Positions 8,672 to 11,238 of a stretch of DNA of 11,238 bases are shown here, piece by piece. The DNA is from Thermodesulfovibrionales bacterium (GTDB lineage: Bacteria; Nitrospirota; Thermodesulfovibrionia; Thermodesulfovibrionales; SM23-35). Under the pieces are notes generated by a model that was not told the origin of the DNA, did not search any database, and saw only the letters and a list, made by a program, of their open reading frames with translations. Location: NCBI GenBank assembly GCA_022865525.1, contig JALHSV010000018.1:1-11238 (forward strand), written 5' to 3'. The translations under genes were made by a program, and so were the position numbers. Each line of letters begins with the position of its first letter. Positions within the stretch are counted from its first letter, which is position 1.

Positions 8672-9821
8672 AGAGGTACGGGGACAGACTGCGAAAATTA
8701 AGGTTGTCGGTGTCGGAGGGGCCGGAGGGAATGCTCTTAACACGATGATAACTTCTAATCTGCATGGTGTTGAATTTATTGCGGTAAACACTGATATGCA
8801 GGCACTCGAGACCTCTCTGGCGCCTTTCAAGATCCAGATCGGATCAAATCTCACAAGGGGCCTTGGCGCCGGCTCAGACCCGCAGATCGGGAGAGAGGCT
8901 GCCCTCGAAGACAGTACCCTGATTGCTGAATATCTGGAGGGGGCTGACATGGTCTTCATAACTGCGGGCATGGGCGGTGGTACAGGAACCGGTGCAAGCC
9001 CTGTGATTGCCGGTATTGCAAAAGAACTTGGTGCTATCACCATTGCAGTTATCACGAAGCCGTTTTTCTACGAAGGGAAGATACGGTATGTGAATGCTGA
9101 AGAGGGGATCAAAGAGCTGAGAAATAATGTTGACACGCTCATAGTCATACCCAATGACAAAATAGGGCTTGTTGTTGAGAAAGGAACTCCCCTTCTCAAG
9201 TCTTTTGCGATAGCGAATGATGTTTTAAAGCAGGCGGTTCAGGGAATATCCGATATTATCCTCATCCCCGGGCTTATCAACGTTGACTTTGCTGATGTCA
9301 AAACAATCATTCAGGATAAAGGCAGAGGAGTCATGGGCTCCGGCCTTGGGAAGGGAGAGGGAGGAGCTCTTGAGGCAGCCAGAAAGGCGATATCGAATCC
9401 CCTCCTGGAAGATTCATCGATTGAAGGCTCTAAGGGTATCCTCGTTAATATTACCGGAGGACTTGAGCTTTCGCTTGATGGCGTCAAGGATGCTGTTTCA
9501 TTCATATATGACTCTGCCCATGAGGATGTGCACGTTATTATCGGTGCAGTGATAGATCCTGATATCAGTGACGAAGTGAGGGTAACCGTTATAGCGACAG
9601 GATTCAGCGATCAGAAGGAGAAGGTTGACCTCCCGCAGATTAAAAAATTTACGCCTCTCAGGCATTCTGTCCACTTGAAAGGTTCAGAAAGGGTTCTGTC
9701 CAAAAATCTCAGCCTGAATTTAGGAACGGATATGATAACGACAGATATCATGGCCTATGAGGAGCCTATTGATATGCCGACATTCCTCAGAAAGTCACCC
9801 CAGCTCCAAAAGGAGCTTTAA
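8658..9821 (+). CDS. ftsZ: Cell division protein FtsZ
   Basis: Tubulin-like GTPase that forms the Z ring. It has 387 aa. GTP-binding parts are VVGVGGAGGNALNTM (16-30), FIAVNTD (40-46) and the tubulin signature GGGTGTGASP (106-115). ITKPFFYEG (132-140) follows. The T7 synergy loop NVDFADVK (208-215) keeps the aspartates needed for GTP hydrolysis. GSGLGKGEGGALEAARKAI (227-245) normally reads GExRA and here has Gly instead of Arg at 236. The folded core ends near residue 317. A short variable linker of about 50 residues leads to the conserved C-terminal peptide DMPTFLRK (372-379), the docking site for FtsA and other partners, plus eight more residues. The start is fixed by a strong ribosome binding site and a 14-bp overlap with ftsA. 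It is the last gene of the cluster. Confidence 0.98.
   Translation: MFEIEEVRGQTAKIKVVGVGGAGGNALNTMITSNLHGVEFIAVNTDMQALETSLAPFKIQIGSNLTRGLGAGSDPQIGREAALEDSTLIAEYLEGADMVFITAGMGGGTGTGASPVIAGIAKELGAITIAVITKPFFYEGKIRYVNAEEGIKELRNNVDTLIVIPNDKIGLVVEKGTPLLKSFAIANDVLKQAVQGISDIILIPGLINVDFADVKTIIQDKGRGVMGSGLGKGEGGALEAARKAISNPLLEDSSIEGSKGILVNITGGLELSLDGVKDAVSFIYDSAHEDVHVIIGAVIDPDISDEVRVTVIATGFSDQKEKVDLPQIKKFTPLRHSVHLKGSERVLSKNLSLNLGTDMITTDIMAYEEPIDMPTFLRKSPQLQKEL
9802..9820 (+). terminator. Small hairpin spanning the ftsZ end, possible weak terminator
   Basis: AGCTCC (9802-9807) and GGAGCT (9812-9817) form a perfect 6-bp stem with an AAAA loop, followed by TTTAAG. It overlaps the last codons and the stop of ftsZ. 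The T run is short, so termination would be weak. It may instead act as a 3'-end stabiliser or be chance. Confidence 0.3.
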
Positions 9822-9835
9822 GTTCCCCTCCCACC

Positions 9836-9871
9836 AGGGGTCTCCCCCCCCGGAGACCCCTCCCCCCCCCC
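9836..9871 (+). terminator. GC-rich hairpin downstream of ftsZ, non-canonical
   Basis: AGGGGTCTCC (9836-9845) and GGAGACCCCT (9852-9861) are perfectly complementary over 10 bp, with a loop of six C. The stem is followed by a run of C (9862-9871) instead of T, so it is not a classic intrinsic terminator. A stable stem directly after the last dcw gene still suggests transcript-end formation or protection. The C-rich single-stranded tail, with very few G, could favour Rho loading; this is inference. The upstream CCCCT (9825-9829) can pair with AGGGG (9836-9840) instead, excluding the larger stem. Confidence 0.45.
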
Positions 9872-9911
9872 TTAACATGCATTATTCATAGAGAACTCTG
9901 TTCCCAATGGT

Positions 9912-10010
9912 TGTCATTCCCGCTTGGCGGGAATCCTTCCGGTTCCCCCTTAGTAAAGGGGGATAAAGGGGGTTGTTTGTAAGAAAGATTCTGGCCAAGC
10001 CAGAATGACA
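9912..10010. repeat. Composite palindromic repeat element (REP/MITE-like)
   Basis: A 99-bp element begins with TGTCATTC and ends with its reverse complement GAATGACA. Each end is itself a palindrome. On the left, ATTCCCGC (9916-9923) pairs with GCGGGAAT (9927-9934) around TTG. On the right, ATTCTGGC (9988-9995) pairs with GCCAGAAT (9999-10006) around CAA. Across the first 24 bases the two ends agree, in inverted orientation, at 20 positions. The four differences form two compensated base-pair changes within each hairpin. The middle holds a third stem, CCCCCTT (9945-9951) with AAGGGGG (9956-9962), and a second copy of AAAGGGGG (9965-9972). No target-site duplication or coding sequence is visible. 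Such short palindromic modules are usually dispersed in many copies, but copy number cannot be judged here. Confidence 0.7.
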
Positions 10011-10016
10011 GCATTC

Positions 10017-10044
10017 AAGATATTAAAGTAATTTTTAATATCTT
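10017..10044. repeat. AT-rich inverted repeat (11-bp perfect stem)
   Basis: AAGATATTAAA (10017-10027) is the exact reverse complement of TTTAATATCTT (10034-10044), with a 6-base GTAATT loop. It lies just outside the 99-bp palindromic element and about 165 bp before the SspB-like gene. It could be a weak transcription terminator, an operator or protein-binding site, or part of a larger insertion unit. The AT-rich stem makes a strong intrinsic terminator unlikely. Confidence 0.5.
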
Positions 10045-10207
10045 TGAGGACTAATAGCATAAACTTTATTTGTCTTCGACAGTATTCAAATCCGCTCAAA
10101 TACAATATCTGCCATCTATCTCCTATGGCAAAGGGGTGCAGAGTGGAATATTTTATTCTCGTGAGGTGTTTTGTCTATTATTGCTCTATGGTATAAGATA
10201 CACTGGG
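10045..10207 (+). other. Non-coding leader upstream of the SspB-like gene
   Basis: The + strand frame of the downstream gene stays open back to a TTG at 10070. The peptide it would add (46 residues, with runs such as CLLLLYG) does not resemble the protein family, and no Shine-Dalgarno sequence supports it. A weaker promoter-like pair, TCGACA (10076-10081) and TACAAT (10101-10106), has a long 19-bp spacer. Apart from the promoter candidate at the 3' end nothing else was recognised. Confidence 0.4.
10171..10197 (+). promoter_or_regulatory. Candidate extended -10 promoter for the SspB-like gene
   Basis: TGGTATAAG (10189-10197) matches the extended -10 form TGnTATAAT at all but the last base. 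TTGTCT (10171-10176) is a partial -35 with a short 15-bp spacer, and an extended -10 promoter does not depend strongly on the -35. Transcription would begin near 10204-10206, only 2-4 bases before the ATG at 10208. Confidence 0.4.
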
Positions 10208-10642
10208 ATGAAAAACCAGATGAGATATATCCAGAATTTGTTTTTTGACATCCTGAATGATTACGGACAGGCCTATATCGTCGTAAGGCATTCAGAAAAC
10301 ACGGTTATCGGCGCACGGGGATTCAGCGCCGAAGAGAAGAAAAAAGGGATAACCCTGGTATTCAACCAGAGGAATTACAAAAATCTTGTATGGTCAGAAG
10401 ACGGGAGTATACGAGCTACTCTGGGCTTTGGAGTGGGCAATAAATCTGAAAAATGTTTCCTTCATTCAGATGATATTATGTCGGTATTTTCCCCCGACGC
10501 AAAAATTAAATTTGACCGTTGGGACGTATGGGAACAAAAGGATTCTGTCATGAAATCCAACAGCGTATCAAAATCCGGCAAAACAGAGAGCCAGGACGAG
10601 AAAGTAGTATCTCTTGACAGGTTCAGAAAATCAAAGAATTGA
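10208..10642 (+). CDS. SspB-like ClpXP adaptor candidate (stringent starvation protein B family)
   Basis: A protein of 144 aa from the ATG at 10208. Residues 1-26 look like an amphipathic helix plus strand (YIQNLFFDILNDYGQAYIVV). Residues 47-104 carry the pattern GITLVFNQ..YKNLVWSEDG.IRATLGFG followed by hydrophobic strands and DIMSVFSPDAKIKF. From memory of the family this resembles alphaproteobacterial SspB (MTIVLQHQFWDL..DEDGFSV.LSFGG..., then an AI..F.DP..F segment). A Ser/Lys-rich linker (about 111-131) leads to EKVVSLDRFRK (131-141), like the C-terminal ClpX-docking tail of such SspBs. SspB binds ssrA-tagged proteins and delivers them to ClpXP. The start was chosen where family-like sequence begins; there is no clear ribosome binding site. 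An ATG at 10220 is an alternative. It is convergent with the next gene, with a 19-bp gap. Family assignment is by pattern only. Confidence 0.6.
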   Translation: MKNQMRYIQNLFFDILNDYGQAYIVVRHSENTVIGARGFSAEEKKKGITLVFNQRNYKNLVWSEDGSIRATLGFGVGNKSEKCFLHSDDIMSVFSPDAKIKFDRWDVWEQKDSVMKSNSVSKSGKTESQDEKVVSLDRFRKSKN

Positions 10643-10661
10643 GAGATAACCGATTGATACT

Positions 10662-11238
10662 TTATAGAATGTTCATGACGGATCTTGCTGTTTTTGCACG
10701 CTTTCCGTCGGAGACGGTAGTATACAAGATACAATAGCCTTTCGGCATATCTTCAGGCATTGTGAACTGAATTGAAGACAGGTATGTTCCCTGAGTTCTG
10801 GTAATATCTCTCGTATCCAGTTCCCGAGTGCTATATGCGGTCCAGAGTTTCCTTGTTTCTGTAATCTTGACGTTCGCTGTCCCCTCAGGGGCAAGCAATG
10901 TATACTGGATATTAGCCTTAACTGTTGACCCAGTTCTCACGGTGTGGGTTGTAACAGATGATTCTTCTATAAAAAGGCTTACTCGTTTTTCTTCCCATTT
11001 TTTCTTTTCAGCCTTTTGCTCCTGGTCTTTTTTGTCCTCAGCCTTTTTGTCCTGATCTTTTCTGTCCTCGGCTTTTTTGTCCTGGTCTTTTTTGTCCTCG
11101 GCCTTTTTGTCCTGGTCTTTGTATCTTTTTGCGGCCTGGTCGCCGTTTTCCAGTTGTTTATCTTCGTATTTAATTGTCGCTACACTAACGACGTCCACGA
11201 CTAAAGCGCCTACGATGGCTCCACCGATATTCCCTGCA
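10662..11238 (-). CDS. Unknown protein: glycine-rich hydrophobic segment, charged repeats, beta-rich C-terminal domain (5' partial)
   Basis: The frame is open to the right edge of the window, so the start is missing; 191 residues are visible. The first visible part, AGNIGGAIVGALVVDVVSVA, is a Gly/Ala/Val-rich hydrophobic segment like a glycine-zipper or transmembrane helix. A GTG at 11198 is a possible but unlikely start, because it would cut this segment. Next comes a highly charged region with decapeptide repeats of the form DKKDQDKKAE, probably one long helix. The C-terminal 105 or so residues (from about RVSLFIEESS) alternate polar and hydrophobic residues like an immunoglobulin-like beta sandwich. 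They include MPEDMPKGYCILYTTVSDG, a pattern common at the end of such domains. An envelope protein with a membrane-spanning part, a helical stalk and an extracytoplasmic domain is a reasonable guess, not a demonstrated function. Confidence 0.75.
   Translation of the reverse strand, partial: AGNIGGAIVGALVVDVVSVATIKYEDKQLENGDQAAKRYKDQDKKAEDKKDQDKKAEDRKDQDKKAEDKKDQEQKAEKKKWEEKRVSLFIEESSVTTHTVRTGSTVKANIQYTLLAPEGTANVKITETRKLWTAYSTRELDTRDITRTQGTYLSSIQFTMPEDMPKGYCILYTTVSDGKRAKTARSVMNIL
11011..11120 (-). repeat. 30-bp tandem repeat inside the - strand gene (about 3.7 units)
   Basis: On the + strand the units start at 11011, 11041, 11071 and 11101 and read approximately gcctttttgtcctggtcttt followed by tttgtcctcg. 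The second and third units differ at 3 of 30 bases, the first has diverged more, and the fourth is complete for only about 20 bases. Each unit encodes ten residues in frame, so copy changes would keep the protein in frame. Poly-A/poly-T tracts make it prone to slippage. Confidence 0.85.

Noticed and set aside
9862..9871. C-run after the ftsZ hairpin as the tail of a classic intrinsic terminator
   Set aside because: Intrinsic terminators need a T-rich tract on the coding strand; this tract is pure C, so only a non-canonical or Rho-related role is possible.
9912..10010. CRISPR-like array from the repeated palindromes
   Set aside because: Only two inverted end copies plus one different inner stem are present, with no regular direct repeats or spacers.
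10070..10207. N-terminal extension of the SspB-like gene from a TTG at 10070
   Set aside because: The extra 46 residues are not protein-like for this family, there is no Shine-Dalgarno sequence, and a promoter candidate lies inside the stretch.
11196..11198. GTG as the true start of the - strand gene
   Set aside because: The frame continues upstream into a glycine-rich hydrophobic segment that joins smoothly with VVDVVSVA, so the start probably lies beyond the window.
11016..11204. A + strand frame encoding a very hydrophobic peptide rich in Phe, Leu and Val, resembling a membrane protein
   Set aside because: It is the mirror of the lysine/aspartate-rich repeats on the - strand: AAA and GAC codons read as TTT and GTC on the complement. 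It lacks a ribosome binding site, and the - strand frame is longer, open to the window edge and has domain-like structure.

Overview
The window is almost entirely the distal half of a dcw (division and cell wall) cluster from a Gram-negative-type bacterium. The order is murD (5' end cut off by the window) - ftsW - murG - murC - murB - ddl - ftsQ - ftsA - ftsZ, all on the + strand from position 1 to 9821. It is followed by a 386-bp structured, repeat-rich spacer, a small + strand gene resembling a SspB-type ClpXP adaptor, and a convergent - strand gene that runs off the right edge. The presence of ftsA with ftsZ, murB between murC and ddl, a deltaproteobacterial-looking FtsA and a compact FtsZ with a canonical C-terminal peptide suggest a Desulfobacterota/Nitrospirota-like lineage. 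The phylum assignment is inference only.

Region 1 (1-9821): nine tightly packed genes with no room for internal terminators. Eight neighbouring pairs give seven overlaps (1, 4, 8 or 14 bp) and one 45-bp gap, between ftsW and murG. The gene set covers the cytoplasmic steps from UDP-MurNAc precursors (MurB, MurC, MurD, Ddl) to lipid II (MurG), the SEDS glycan polymerase (FtsW), and the divisome core (FtsQ, FtsA, FtsZ). All nine proteins keep their diagnostic motifs and look intact, apart from the truncation of MurD by the window edge. The operon is probably translationally coupled throughout.

Region 2 (9802-10207): a small hairpin spans the ftsZ stop codon. Next come a perfect 10-bp GC-rich hairpin set in C8 and C10 runs, a 99-bp palindromic repeat element with inverted ends, and an AT-rich 11-bp-stem hairpin. 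About 160 bp without recognisable coding content follow, ending in an extended -10 promoter candidate. This looks like the end of the dcw transcription unit.

Region 3 (10208-10642): a 144-aa protein with the pattern of the SspB fold and a C-terminal VVSLDRFRK tail of the kind that docks on ClpX. It lacks a Shine-Dalgarno sequence, and the promoter candidate sits so close to the start codon that the mRNA may be leaderless.

Region 4 (10662-11238, - strand): an incomplete gene encoding a glycine-rich hydrophobic segment, a lysine/aspartate-rich decapeptide repeat and a C-terminal beta-rich domain. Its function is unknown.

No CRISPR array, tRNA, rRNA, transposase or phage gene was seen. Nothing here amounts to a clearly new multi-gene system. 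The most interesting parts are the SspB-like gene with its possible leaderless start, the composite repeat, and the repeat-bearing - strand protein.
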